Assembly (NCBI RefSeq): GCF_000143985.1
Contig: NC_014364.1
Coordinates: forward strand, 1,054,001 to 1,118,000
DNA: 64,000 bases
DNA from: Sediminispirochaeta smaragdinae DSM 11293
GTDB lineage: Bacteria; Spirochaetota; Spirochaetia; DSM-16054; Sediminispirochaetaceae
Direction: 5' to 3'
Made by a program: the position numbers and the translations under genes. The notes under the pieces are model-generated. The model did no database searches. It saw only the letters and a program-made list of their open reading frames with translations, and was not told the origin of the DNA. This document shows positions 16,639 to 25,620 of this stretch, piece by piece; within the stretch, counting starts at the first letter, position 1; every line of letters begins with the position of its first letter.

Positions 16639-16995
16639 ATGGATTTGAAACTCAAGATCTACTTTGTGGATGAAGAGGGTGAAAAGTTTATGGGCGCCGG
16701 GGTCCTCTGGCTTTTAGAGGGGATCCGGCGCCACGGTTCCATCCGGAAAGCGGCTAAAGAGATGAACCTTTCCTACGCCAAGGCCCATATGATGATGCGC
16801 AGGTTGGAGGAGTCCCTGGGCAGACAGGTCTTAAGCCGACGCAAGGGGGGCGAGGCCCGGGAGGGGGCGGTTCTTACCGAGTACGGCGAAGGGTTCGTTG
16901 AAACCTATCTCACCTTTGAAAATGAAATAAAGCATTTCTCAAAGGGAAGTTTCGCTAAATTTGTCGCCAGGATGGACGAACGCTTTCCCGAATAA
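16639..16995 (+). CDS. short ModE-like winged-helix regulator lacking molybdate domains
   Basis: 118 residues corresponding only to the N-terminal LysR/ModE-type winged helix: L-L-E-G-I-R-R-H-G-S-I-R-K-A-A-K-E-M-N-L-S-Y and then M-M-R-R-L-E-E-S-L-G-R-Q-V-L. The C-terminal TOBE/molybdate-binding region of full-length ModE is absent, as in many stand-alone ModE_N proteins. It lies 6 bases after the aminotransferase, so it is co-transcribed. A direct molybdate response cannot be assumed, although two molybdenum hydroxylase genes do exist 35 kb away. Confidence 0.8.
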   Translation: MDLKLKIYFVDEEGEKFMGAGVLWLLEGIRRHGSIRKAAKEMNLSYAKAHMMMRRLEESLGRQVLSRRKGGEAREGAVLTEYGEGFVETYLTFENEIKHFSKGSFAKFVARMDERFPE

Positions 16996-17022
16996 TACTT
17001 TTATTCTACGATCCGCTCTTTT

Positions 17023-17787
17023 TCACTCGGCAATAATCACTTCAATACCCAGATCCTGAAATTGCTCGATGTCGGCTTTTGAGATTCCCTGGTCGGTAAT
17101 CAGATAGTCGATACAGTCCAGCCCTCCCAAAAGGGCAAAGGCGGTCTTTCCTATTTTTGTTGAATCGGCGAGGAGGTAGACGGTTTCTGCAGCGTCTATC
17201 ATGGCTCGTTTTACAGGGAGATCGCTGAATCCTGGATACATTAGACCTGCTTTCAAGGATATTCCCGCTGTTGCAAGAAACAGCTTGTCGACGAAGGTGT
17301 TTGCAATAAACTCCGCCGCCTTTTCTCCGGTGAGGGAAAGGGTCGGTGCCTTGAATTCTCCTCCTGTAAGATGCACTTCATGGCTCGGTTCGGCACCAAG
17401 CAGGAGGGTGATATTCAAGCTGTTGGTAATGACCTTCAGATTCTTCCTGGCCACGATATTTTTTGCCGCCTCGGTTACCGTGGAGCCCGAGTCAAGGATG
17501 ATGGCGTCTCCGTCGTGAATGAATTCGGCGGCCTTTTTCCCGATCGATATTTTCTTGTCGAGATTTTCCATATGGTGGAGTGATAGCTCTTTTACGCCCT
17601 TTGAAAAGTCCTTTAAAAAAGCACCACCATGATCCCTTATGATCTCTCCGTCGCTCTCCAGTTTCATAAGGTCCTGGCGAATAGTCGGTTCCGTGACCCC
17701 AAAGGTTTCGCTAAGGTAACTTACCCTTGCACTCCCGTTTTCTCGAATAAGCTCAATGATCTTCTGTCGGCGTTGTTCGGCGAGCAT
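17023..17787 (-). CDS. DeoR-family transcriptional regulator of the adjacent sugar locus
   Basis: 254 residues from the ATG at 17787 (an in-frame GTG at 17820 would add 11 residues overlapping the kinase). The N-terminal helix-turn-helix reads R-R-Q-K-I-I-E-L-I-R-E-N-G, then VSYLSETFGVTEPTIRQDL, with R-D-H-G-G-A closing the wing. The C-terminal DeoRC sensor domain (about 75-230) contains I-L-D-S-G-S-T-V-T-E and L-T-G-G-E-F. DeoRC domains bind phosphosugars. Its place downstream of kinase and transketolase genes argues that it represses this locus until a phosphorylated intermediate appears. Confidence 0.88.
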   Translation of the reverse strand: MLAEQRRQKIIELIRENGSARVSYLSETFGVTEPTIRQDLMKLESDGEIIRDHGGAFLKDFSKGVKELSLHHMENLDKKISIGKKAAEFIHDGDAIILDSGSTVTEAAKNIVARKNLKVITNSLNITLLLGAEPSHEVHLTGGEFKAPTLSLTGEKAAEFIANTFVDKLFLATAGISLKAGLMYPGFSDLPVKRAMIDAAETVYLLADSTKIGKTAFALLGGLDCIDYLITDQGISKADIEQFQDLGIEVIIAE

Positions 17788-17792
17788 CTCGG

Positions 17793-19274
17793 CTATAATG
17801 TCCTTATTGTCTGTTTCCACAAAGCATAGGCCTCAAGGGATGAAGGGTTGGCTTTCGGCTTGTGGTCGACAGAATTGTAGGGTATTGCCGCGATTTCATC
17901 AATACTCGAAAAAATTCCTGCACCGAGAGCTGCAAGCACGCCTGCTCCAAGGGCGGATGCCTCTTTTACGTCGATGACTGTTACCGGCACTTGCAATAGT
18001 GAAGCTATCAGCGAGAGGGTGAAGTTGCTGACTGTCAGTCCTCCGTCTGCCTTGAGACTTCGAAGCGTTATGCCGCTGTCGGCTTCCATTGCCGTTATCA
18101 CATCCTTAATCTGGAAGGCAATCGATTCGAGTCCCGCTCGAACCACATGGGCCTTGGTACTTGCGAAGGTAAGACCGGCAATCATCCCCTTCTGATCCAT
18201 CTTCCAATAGGGGGCTCCCAAGCCTGAGAAGGCCGGGATGAGGCATACGCCGTCGCTGCTTGTTACACTTTCGGCCAAGATATCGGAATCGCGGCTCTCG
18301 TCGAAAAGTCCGAGTTGATCGCGCATCCACGTTATGGTCGATCCGCAGGAGACAATAATACCTTCAAGGGCGTAGTCGACCCTGTCACCTGTACTCCAGC
18401 ATATGGTCGCAACCATGCCGTTTTTCGAAACCGGACGCTGTGAACCGGTATTCATGAGGATAGAGGATCCTGTCCCCAGGGTAACCTTGGCGTTGCCCGA
18501 AGAGAAACAGCGTTCACCGAAGGCTGCGGCGTGGGAATCGCCTATCATCGCGCTGATGGGAATGGGGGAGGAGAAAACCCCTTCGAAATCACTTGTACCG
18601 AATATCCGTGAAGAGGGGCCGAGTTCCGGAAGCCGTAAGCCCTCTGCGGAAAGAAGCGCAATCATCTCTTCGTCCCAGCTTAGAGCGTCGAGATTCATGA
18701 AGAGGGTTCTGGAGGCATTGGTAAAGTCGCTTGCATACACTCCTCCGGTAAGTCTGAAAAGTAACCAGCTATCCACCGTCCCGAAGAAGGCCTTGCCAGC
18801 GTGTACCTGTTCGGCAATATCTTTCTCCTGCTCCAGTATGGCCGTCAGTTTTGTTCCCGAAAAATAGGGATCGATGATAAGCCCTGTTCGCCGGGTAAGA
18901 ATGTCACCGTATCCTTCCTCCTCAAGCCTGGAGCAGACGGCAACCGACCTTTTACACTGCCAGACCACGGCAGGGCGAAGGGGCTTTCCCTTACGATCCC
19001 AGAGAAGGAAGGTTTCTCTCTGGTTTGAGATACCGCAGCAGCGAATGGCCCTTCTATCTCCACCTTCCTCTTCGTATTGCCTCACTGCAGCTTCCACCGC
19101 CTGTATAACCGATCGATAGAGCTCCTCGGGATCTTGCTCAACAAATCCCGCCTGTGGATAACTCTGCCTGGTGGCCACGGTCGCCTTGGCCATCAGCTTC
19201 CCGCTTAGGCTGAATAGAATAGCTTTGGAGCCGCTGGTTCCCTGGTCGATGGAGAGAAGTGCAGCTTCCTTCAT
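17793..19274 (-). CDS. FGGY-family carbohydrate kinase (glycerol-kinase-like)
   Basis: A 493-residue cytoplasmic sugar/polyol kinase. FGGY landmarks: SIDQGTSGSKA (phosphate loop), ISNQRETFLLWDRKG, VVWQCKRS, then G-T-G-S-S-I-L-M-N-T-G and LKADGGLTVSNFTLSLIASLLQVPV near the C-terminus. Sequence is closest to the glycerol kinase branch, but glp genes are absent and it overlaps the split transketolase by one base (TAATG). That context suggests it phosphorylates the ketose (or an equivalent) produced by the isomerase encoded across the divergent promoter. Substrate unproven. Confidence 0.85.
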   Translation of the reverse strand: MKEAALLSIDQGTSGSKAILFSLSGKLMAKATVATRQSYPQAGFVEQDPEELYRSVIQAVEAAVRQYEEEGGDRRAIRCCGISNQRETFLLWDRKGKPLRPAVVWQCKRSVAVCSRLEEEGYGDILTRRTGLIIDPYFSGTKLTAILEQEKDIAEQVHAGKAFFGTVDSWLLFRLTGGVYASDFTNASRTLFMNLDALSWDEEMIALLSAEGLRLPELGPSSRIFGTSDFEGVFSSPIPISAMIGDSHAAAFGERCFSSGNAKVTLGTGSSILMNTGSQRPVSKNGMVATICWSTGDRVDYALEGIIVSCGSTITWMRDQLGLFDESRDSDILAESVTSSDGVCLIPAFSGLGAPYWKMDQKGMIAGLTFASTKAHVVRAGLESIAFQIKDVITAMEADSGITLRSLKADGGLTVSNFTLSLIASLLQVPVTVIDVKEASALGAGVLAALGAGIFSSIDEIAAIPYNSVDHKPKANPSSLEAYALWKQTIRTL

Positions 19275-20236
19275 TAATCGTCCTTCCTTGTTTGCCGGAG
19301 AAATGTATGTGTTGCCGCCACTATTCCTTCGCTGTCGAGCTGATACGCTTTTTGAATAGCCGGAACGGGACTTGCGGGGGCAAACTGACCCTCGGGTATC
19401 GCAAGCCGCTTGAGTATGGCCGACAGCCCGTTTTCCGCAATCACTTCCGCCGCAAGGCTCCCTATTCCCCCATGGGCGGAGTGTTCTTCCACGGTAAGGA
19501 CCCTGCCGCAGCTTGCTATCACCGCTGAAAGAGCCCCCCGGTCTATGGGGCGAATGGAGGATATTCCGACGACTGCCGCATTAATGCCCTCGGATGCGAG
19601 GCGTTCGGCCGCGGCAAGGCCTGCATGAGAGGCGGTACCGAGACAGATGATTGCAAGATCACAATCGTCCCCGCTTCCGCCTCTATGGAAGGTCAGGGCC
19701 CCGGGTTTGAAGTTTTCCGATGTGCCCGGCAGGTTTTCGCAGCTGAAGGAATCGAGACGAATGTAGGCTGGTCCCTCATGGGAAAGGAGGTAGTGAAAGA
19801 GGGCACGGACCTCTCTCGGATCCTGGGGGGTAAAGATCGTAATATTTCCAAAACCTCTCATGACCGATATGTCATCGATACAGTGGTGGGTCGGACCGAG
19901 GGGACCATAGGCAAAGCCGGGATTGAGCCCGACAAGCTTCACGTTGGTATTTGAGTAGCAGATATCGTTCTTGACCTGCTCGTTTGATCGGCCGATTAGA
20001 AAAGGGGCTGCATTCGCTGTTATCGGAATCATTCCTCCCAGGGCCATCCCCGCCGCCGCACCAATCAGATTTTGTTCCGCAATACCGACATTCACCACCT
20101 TCTCCGGAAATTTTTCCTGAAAGGGTTGTATTTTTGATGTTGAAGTCGAGTCGCTCACCATGACCACAAGGTTTTTGCCCTTTTCGGCCTCTTCTGTCAT
20201 TACTTCGACCATTGTTTCTCGTAATCCCGCTTTCAT
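19274..20236 (-). CDS. transketolase, C-terminal (Pyr/C) subunit
   Basis: 320 residues from the ATG at 20236, one base after the stop of the N-terminal subunit, with AAGGAG upstream; the longer frame to 20668 shadows that gene. The pyrimidine-binding domain includes NVGIAEQNLIGAAAGMALGG (the catalytic Glu in G-I-A-E-Q), then TPQDPREVRALFHYLL, and the C-terminal domain V-L-T-V-E-E-H-S-A-H-G-G-I-G-S. Split transketolases of this size occur in many bacteria. It needs the adjacent N-terminal half. It transfers a two-carbon ketol unit between phosphosugars. Confidence 0.88.
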   Translation of the reverse strand: MKAGLRETMVEVMTEEAEKGKNLVVMVSDSTSTSKIQPFQEKFPEKVVNVGIAEQNLIGAAAGMALGGMIPITANAAPFLIGRSNEQVKNDICYSNTNVKLVGLNPGFAYGPLGPTHHCIDDISVMRGFGNITIFTPQDPREVRALFHYLLSHEGPAYIRLDSFSCENLPGTSENFKPGALTFHRGGSGDDCDLAIICLGTASHAGLAAAERLASEGINAAVVGISSIRPIDRGALSAVIASCGRVLTVEEHSAHGGIGSLAAEVIAENGLSAILKRLAIPEGQFAPASPVPAIQKAYQLDSEGIVAATHTFLRQTRKDD

Positions 20237-20237
20237 T

Positions 20238-21065
20238 TTATTCCAACTCCTTGATTGCGGCAAACACTTCGTTACCCACTGGAATTCTGTGGTGCCAGGA
20301 TGCCTTATCTTCAATAAACGATATCCCTTTGCCCTTTGTGGTTCGGGCGATAATGAGTTTCGGCCGATTATTTCCTGCCTCGAGGCTGGCAAAGCATTCC
20401 AGTAGTGACTGGGGATCATTTCCATCGGTCTGATGTACCTCGAAGCCGAAAGCCTTCCACTTATCGGCCAGGGGCTCAAGCCCCATGATTTTTTCGGTAC
20501 GATCGGCAAGCTGCAGGGTGTTTCGGTCGATGATTGCCGTGAGATTGTCCAGCTTGTAATGACTTGCCGCCATGGCAGCCTCCCAGTTCGAGCCTTCGCC
20601 CAGTTCCCCATCTCCGAGCAATACATAGCTTTTCCAACTCTTGTTTTGCTTTTTGGCTGCGAGAGCAAGCCCCACGCCTACCGGGAGACCGTGGCCGAGG
20701 GCTCCTGTATTCAACTCCACTCCGGTTGTTTTTTGCCTGACGGGATGTCCCGGTAATTTCGAATCCGCCTGCAAATAGGTTTGCAGCAGTTCTTCTTCGA
20801 TGAATCCGGCTTCGGCAAGGGTGCAATAATAGCCTCCGGCTCCATGTCCCTTACTGAGGATAAAACGATCCCTATCCGGGTCATCAGGCCTTTCGTTGTC
20901 GACATTCAGGATATGAAAGTAGAGGGTCGCCAGGATGTCGACCTCGGAAAGATCCGTACCTGTATGGCCTGCCCCCGCATGAGCATTCATTTCTATGATT
21001 TTTTTTCTGATACTACGTGCTTTTATGGCTATTTCGGAGTGAGACAGCCGGTATTTGTTTTTCAT
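20238..21065 (-). CDS. transketolase, N-terminal (thiamine diphosphate) subunit
   Basis: 275 residues from the ATG at 21065, with GGAGG seven bases upstream. Seen are A-G-A-G-H-T-G-T-D-L-S, LSKGHGAGGYYCTL, TGALGHGLPVGVGLALA and the ThDP/Mg motif L-G-D-G-E-L-G-E-G-S-N-W-E-A, ending with TTKGKGIS and the HHRIP block. It is the first gene of the leftward half of the sugar locus, starting beside the A-rich divergent promoter region. With the gene at 19274 it forms a heteromeric transketolase, here tied to one sugar pathway rather than to the general pentose phosphate cycle (inference from context). Confidence 0.88.
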   Translation of the reverse strand: MKNKYRLSHSEIAIKARSIRKKIIEMNAHAGAGHTGTDLSEVDILATLYFHILNVDNERPDDPDRDRFILSKGHGAGGYYCTLAEAGFIEEELLQTYLQADSKLPGHPVRQKTTGVELNTGALGHGLPVGVGLALAAKKQNKSWKSYVLLGDGELGEGSNWEAAMAASHYKLDNLTAIIDRNTLQLADRTEKIMGLEPLADKWKAFGFEVHQTDGNDPQSLLECFASLEAGNNRPKLIIARTTKGKGISFIEDKASWHHRIPVGNEVFAAIKELE

Positions 21066-21130
21066 ATAGCCTCCATATAGGTGAAAGATAGCATAGTATA
21101 CGAAAGTAGTCAAAGAAAAAAAATATATAA

Positions 21131-21160
21131 AACAAAGTAAAACAAAATAAAAACAAGTAA
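21131..21160. repeat. three tandem A-rich 10-mers in the divergent promoter
   Basis: Consecutive 10-base units aacaaagtaa, aacaaaataa and aaacaagtaa repeat with an exact 10-base period between the transketolase and binding-protein genes. Such phased repeats could be a DeoR-type operator or an intrinsically curved A-tract element. Confidence 0.6.
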
Positions 21161-21187
21161 TTAAAGAAAAAAACAGAAAATTAATGT

Positions 21188-22214
<1,027 letters not shown>

Positions 22215-22240
22215 CATAATCGAAAAGTTCTAACCATCTT

Positions 22241-22268
22241 CCGGGTCGGGGAGGTCCCGACCCGGTTT
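22241..22268 (+). terminator. attenuating hairpin after the sugar-binding protein
   Basis: CCGGGTCGGG and CCCGACCCGG pair over 10 bp around GAGGT, followed by only TTT. In binding-protein-first operons such a hairpin usually lowers downstream transcription or protects the upstream mRNA. Confidence 0.8.
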
Positions 22269-22291
22269 GACATCACCAAGAGGAGCGCATT

Positions 22292-22966
22292 GTGCACATG
22301 AAGATAAGAGATTCAGCCCCGCCGGTCTTCGGTCTTATGCTCGTCGTTTTTTTGACGTTCGGCAGCGGCTGTACCATCGTACGACACGATGATGATCAGA
22401 AGGAAGAGGATGGCGAGATTTCTATCTATTTCGACACCGGGGAATTCGATGCAACAGTCTATGTCGATTCGATTTGGAATGAGCGTGTTTTGCCCCGAAT
22501 CAGGGAGCAGGCCGTGGAAGCCGACACCCTCTTCGGCATGCTGAAGGAAGAACCTGATACGGCCATCGAGAAATACGGATATCGAATCGAGATTACCGCC
22601 CCCTTTAATTTTATGGTAAGCGGTACGGCAAAGGTTATATCGGTCAACACCGAGTCGGCTGCATCCACCATCTCTCTTGATCTCACCGGTCCCGATGGCA
22701 AGCCGGTCGAAATTCAGATAGGCCCTGTTATGAAGGGCACAGCCGTTCGGGACTCGATGGATTTTATTAATTTTGATGATTTTACCAATCAGCTGGAATT
22801 CGCCAATGTCTCCCGCGAGCTGAACAACAAGATAAAGGCCGTGGTGCTGAATGATCTTGATCGTGAAGCGCTTCAGGGAAAAATGGTCGATTTTCTCGGT
22901 GCCTTCCAGTGGGTGGAAGGCAAGAGCATCCTTATCACTCCCGTGGAACTAAAGCCGGAGGAATAG
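22292..22966 (+). CDS. DUF2291 periplasmic lipoprotein
   Basis: 224 residues, starting at a GTG with AGGAG six bases upstream (an ATG two codons later is the alternative). The signal sequence ends in a lipobox F-G-S-G-C, so the protein should be lipidated at about C28. The rest matches the DUF2291 family: an acidic linker, IYFDTGEFDATVYVDSIW, VSGTAKVISVN, and the C-terminal L-D-R-E-A-L-Q-G-K. Members are found between binding protein and ATPase genes of ribose-type importers, as here. Function unknown; an accessory role in capture or assembly is inferred from conserved position. Confidence 0.85.
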   Translation: MHMKIRDSAPPVFGLMLVVFLTFGSGCTIVRHDDDQKEEDGEISIYFDTGEFDATVYVDSIWNERVLPRIREQAVEADTLFGMLKEEPDTAIEKYGYRIEITAPFNFMVSGTAKVISVNTESAASTISLDLTGPDGKPVEIQIGPVMKGTAVRDSMDFINFDDFTNQLEFANVSRELNNKIKAVVLNDLDREALQGKMVDFLGAFQWVEGKSILITPVELKPEE

Positions 22967-22968
22967 GA

Positions 22969-24522
22969 ATGGCGAAACAGGAACGAGACGAGATTATCCT
23001 TCAGGCAAAGGGAATCTACAAGAAATACCCTGGAACGATTGCCCTGAGTAACGTTGATTTTAATGTATATCGGGGAAAGGTGAATGTCCTTGTGGGGGAA
23101 AACGGTGCGGGAAAATCAACCTTGATGAAGATTCTTGCGGGAGTTGAACAGCCAAGTTCCGGCGAGATTTTCCTAAAAAGTGAACAATGCCGTTTTTTCT
23201 CTCCGAACGATGCTGCGGACAGGGGAATTTCCATTATATATCAGGAGATGAATCTCTTTCCCAATCTCAATGTCAGCGACAATATTTTCATTGCAAGGGA
23301 AAAGATTAAAAAGGGCGGACGGGTGGATTACGACTCTCAGGAGGAGTTTACCGCTTCACTCATGAAAAAGCTGAAGCAGGATATCGGTCCCCGGGTCTTG
23401 GTGAGTTCTCTGAGGATCGGCCAGCAGCAGATTGTGGAGATTGCCAAGGCCCTTGCCCAGAATGCAGAGATTCTTATCATGGATGAGCCGACCTCGGCCC
23501 TTTCCACAAGTGAGGTCGATATACTGTTCGAGATGATCGATGAACTGAAGGCCCACGGGGTTACCATCGTCTATATATCGCATAGGTTGGAAGAGCTCTT
23601 GCAGATTGGCGATTATATTACCGTTCTGCGGGATGGGCGCCTTGTTACGGAAACCACGATGGCCTCCATCGATCTTCAGTGGATTGTTAAGCAGATGGTG
23701 GGCGGAGAGGCGGATGAGATTTTTACCGGAGAGGCCCATGCCCTTGGTGATACGATTCTTGAGTGTAAACACATCTATCTCCCCCGAGAGGGAGAGGGGT
23801 ACAGTGTCCGCGATGTTTCCTTTGAGCTCCATGCCGGTGAAATCCTCGGCATCTACGGCTTAGTGGGAGCGGGCCGGTCTGAACTGCTTGAGACGCTCAT
23901 TGGAGAGCATCCGGAGGCTGCCGGTGAGGTATATCTCAAGGGAGAAAAAATCGTAAGCAGCACCATCACCGGAAGAATTCGGGATGGGTTTGCGCTTATC
24001 CCCGAGGACCGGCAGCGAGAAGGTCTGGTCCCCACCATGTCAGTGGCGGATAATATGACCCTGGCAAGTCTGTTTCGCCTTGCAATAAGGGGAATCCACC
24101 TTCGAAAGAGGGATGAACAGGAAGAGGTCGACCACCTTATTCATGAGATGTCCCTGAAGACCGCCGGTTCCGCGGTTCTGGTGAGCAGCCTTTCCGGCGG
24201 TAATCAGCAAAAGGTCGTGATAGGAAAGAGCCTTCTGACCCAGCCCCAGATTCTTTTAATGGACGAGCCTACACGGGGAATCGATGTAGCAGCCAAGGGT
24301 GAAGTTTTTTCCATCATGAACAGACTTGCCAAGCAGGGACTCGGCATCATCTTTGTCACCAGCGAAATCAGGGAGCTGCGTGCGATTTCCGATCGCATTC
24401 TCGTTATGTCGAAGGGAGCGGTGACTGGTGTCTTCCCCCGGGAGGAGGCCAGTGAAGAGGCCCTTGTCGAGGCTTCGGCCGTGGGGCACATCACCACCGC
24501 TGTCCGGGAAGGCCGGAACTAA
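22969..24522 (+). CDS. sugar ABC ATPase with two nucleotide-binding domains (RbsA/MglA-like)
   Basis: 517 residues from the ATG at 22969, 2 bases after the DUF2291 stop, with GGAGG upstream. Domain 1: Walker A GENGAGKST, signature-like LRIGQQQIVEIAKAL, Walker B ILIMDEPTSAL. Domain 2 (from about 265): degenerate Walker A region GLVGAGRSEL, signature LSGGNQQKVVIGKSL, Walker B ILLMDEPTRGIDVAAKGE. This tandem layout, with an inactive-looking second Walker A, is standard for the CUT2 class. It energises the adjacent permease. Confidence 0.92.
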   Translation: MAKQERDEIILQAKGIYKKYPGTIALSNVDFNVYRGKVNVLVGENGAGKSTLMKILAGVEQPSSGEIFLKSEQCRFFSPNDAADRGISIIYQEMNLFPNLNVSDNIFIAREKIKKGGRVDYDSQEEFTASLMKKLKQDIGPRVLVSSLRIGQQQIVEIAKALAQNAEILIMDEPTSALSTSEVDILFEMIDELKAHGVTIVYISHRLEELLQIGDYITVLRDGRLVTETTMASIDLQWIVKQMVGGEADEIFTGEAHALGDTILECKHIYLPREGEGYSVRDVSFELHAGEILGIYGLVGAGRSELLETLIGEHPEAAGEVYLKGEKIVSSTITGRIRDGFALIPEDRQREGLVPTMSVADNMTLASLFRLAIRGIHLRKRDEQEEVDHLIHEMSLKTAGSAVLVSSLSGGNQQKVVIGKSLLTQPQILLMDEPTRGIDVAAKGEVFSIMNRLAKQGLGIIFVTSEIRELRAISDRILVMSKGAVTGVFPREEASEEALVEASAVGHITTAVREGRN

Positions 24523-24537
24523 ACGAAGAGGAGTACC

Positions 24538-25620
24538 ATGAAAAACAATAAACAGAATATCTCGATCGGTATGATTCTGATGCAGGCGCGCACCTTTATC
24601 GCTTTGTTCATTCTTACCGTTGCCTTTACGTTGCTGTTGTCGAATCGGGGGATTAATTTCCTTTCGCCGATAAACCTCCTTACCGTCACGAAGCATGTGG
24701 CGATTACGGCAATCCTTGCCATCGGCATGACTTTTGTCATCATCACCGGAGGGATCGACCTCTCCGTCGGTTCCATTGTCGGCCTTTGCGGCATGATTGC
24801 GGGAGGTTTGATCCATGAGGGCCTAAATCTTCCGATGTTTCACATGACGATCTACTATCATGTATGGGTTATTATCATTCTGACCCTGATCCTCGGTACC
24901 TTGATCGGACTTGTCAACGGTCTTGTAATAACCCGCTTCAATGTTGCCCCATTTATTGGAACCCTCGGTATGATGTACATTGCCAGGGGCTTTGCCAACA
25001 TCCGCTCCGGCGGCGCCACCTTTCCCAACCTTCAGGGCCAGGCGCGGCTTGGAAACACCGGATTTCCTTTCCTCGGTGCAGGAAAGATCATCGGCATTCC
25101 CGTTTCAATCTGGATTCTGATCATCGTCCTTGCCATTGGTATCTATGTGGCCAAAAAGACACCTCTGGGCAGACACATCTACGCCATCGGGGGCAACGCC
25201 AGGGCCGCAAGGTTGTCCGGGGTAAAGGTGAAGCGAATAACCACGATTGTCTACGCCTTTTCCGGCTTCTGTTCGGCCATCGTGGGACTTATCATCGCAT
25301 CGCAGCTTGTCGCCGCCCATCCTGCAACCGGTGAAACCTATGAGATGTCTGCAATCGCGGCGGCTGTTCTCGGCGGTACCAGCCTCTCGGGAGGTATCGG
25401 GACCATCGGTGGTACCATCATCGGTGCCTTTGTCATGGGGGTCCTGGGCGACGGTTTGGTGATGATGGGCGTCTCTGAGTTTTGGCAGAATGTTATCAAG
25501 GGAGTCGTTATTGTTGCAGCTGTTATCTTCGATCAGATGCAGCAGCAGATGAAGGCACGTTCGTCGGTTTCTCTGACCGGCGGCGAAACAAAGAAAGGTG
25601 AGGAGGCTGAGATCGCATGA
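24538..25620 (+). CDS. ribose-type ABC permease (RbsC-like)
   Basis: 360 residues, about ten membrane segments. Family sequence: I-T-G-G-I-D-L-S-V-G-S-I-V-G-L, then LVITRFNVAPFIGTLGM, YAIGGNARAARLSGV, and ILGGTSLSGG-like A-A-V-L-G-G-T-S-L-S-G-G-I-G-T-I-G-G. GAGGAG lies 6 bases upstream. Only one permease gene is present, so it should form a homodimer. It ends with an ATGA overlap into the isomerase gene, which ties transport to the first catabolic step. Confidence 0.92.
   Translation: MKNNKQNISIGMILMQARTFIALFILTVAFTLLLSNRGINFLSPINLLTVTKHVAITAILAIGMTFVIITGGIDLSVGSIVGLCGMIAGGLIHEGLNLPMFHMTIYYHVWVIIILTLILGTLIGLVNGLVITRFNVAPFIGTLGMMYIARGFANIRSGGATFPNLQGQARLGNTGFPFLGAGKIIGIPVSIWILIIVLAIGIYVAKKTPLGRHIYAIGGNARAARLSGVKVKRITTIVYAFSGFCSAIVGLIIASQLVAAHPATGETYEMSAIAAAVLGGTSLSGGIGTIGGTIIGAFVMGVLGDGLVMMGVSEFWQNVIKGVVIVAAVIFDQMQQQMKARSSVSLTGGETKKGEEAEIA

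Noticed and set aside
17793-19274. Calling the FGGY kinase glycerol kinase (glpK)
   Set aside because: Sequence is of the glycerol-kinase-like branch, but no glpF or glpD is nearby and it overlaps a split transketolase gene, so the substrate is left open.
20237-20668. N-terminal extension of the transketolase C-terminal subunit
   Set aside because: The extra residues are the out-of-frame shadow of the N-terminal subunit gene. The ATG at 20236 has a good ribosome binding site and starts at the family N-terminus.
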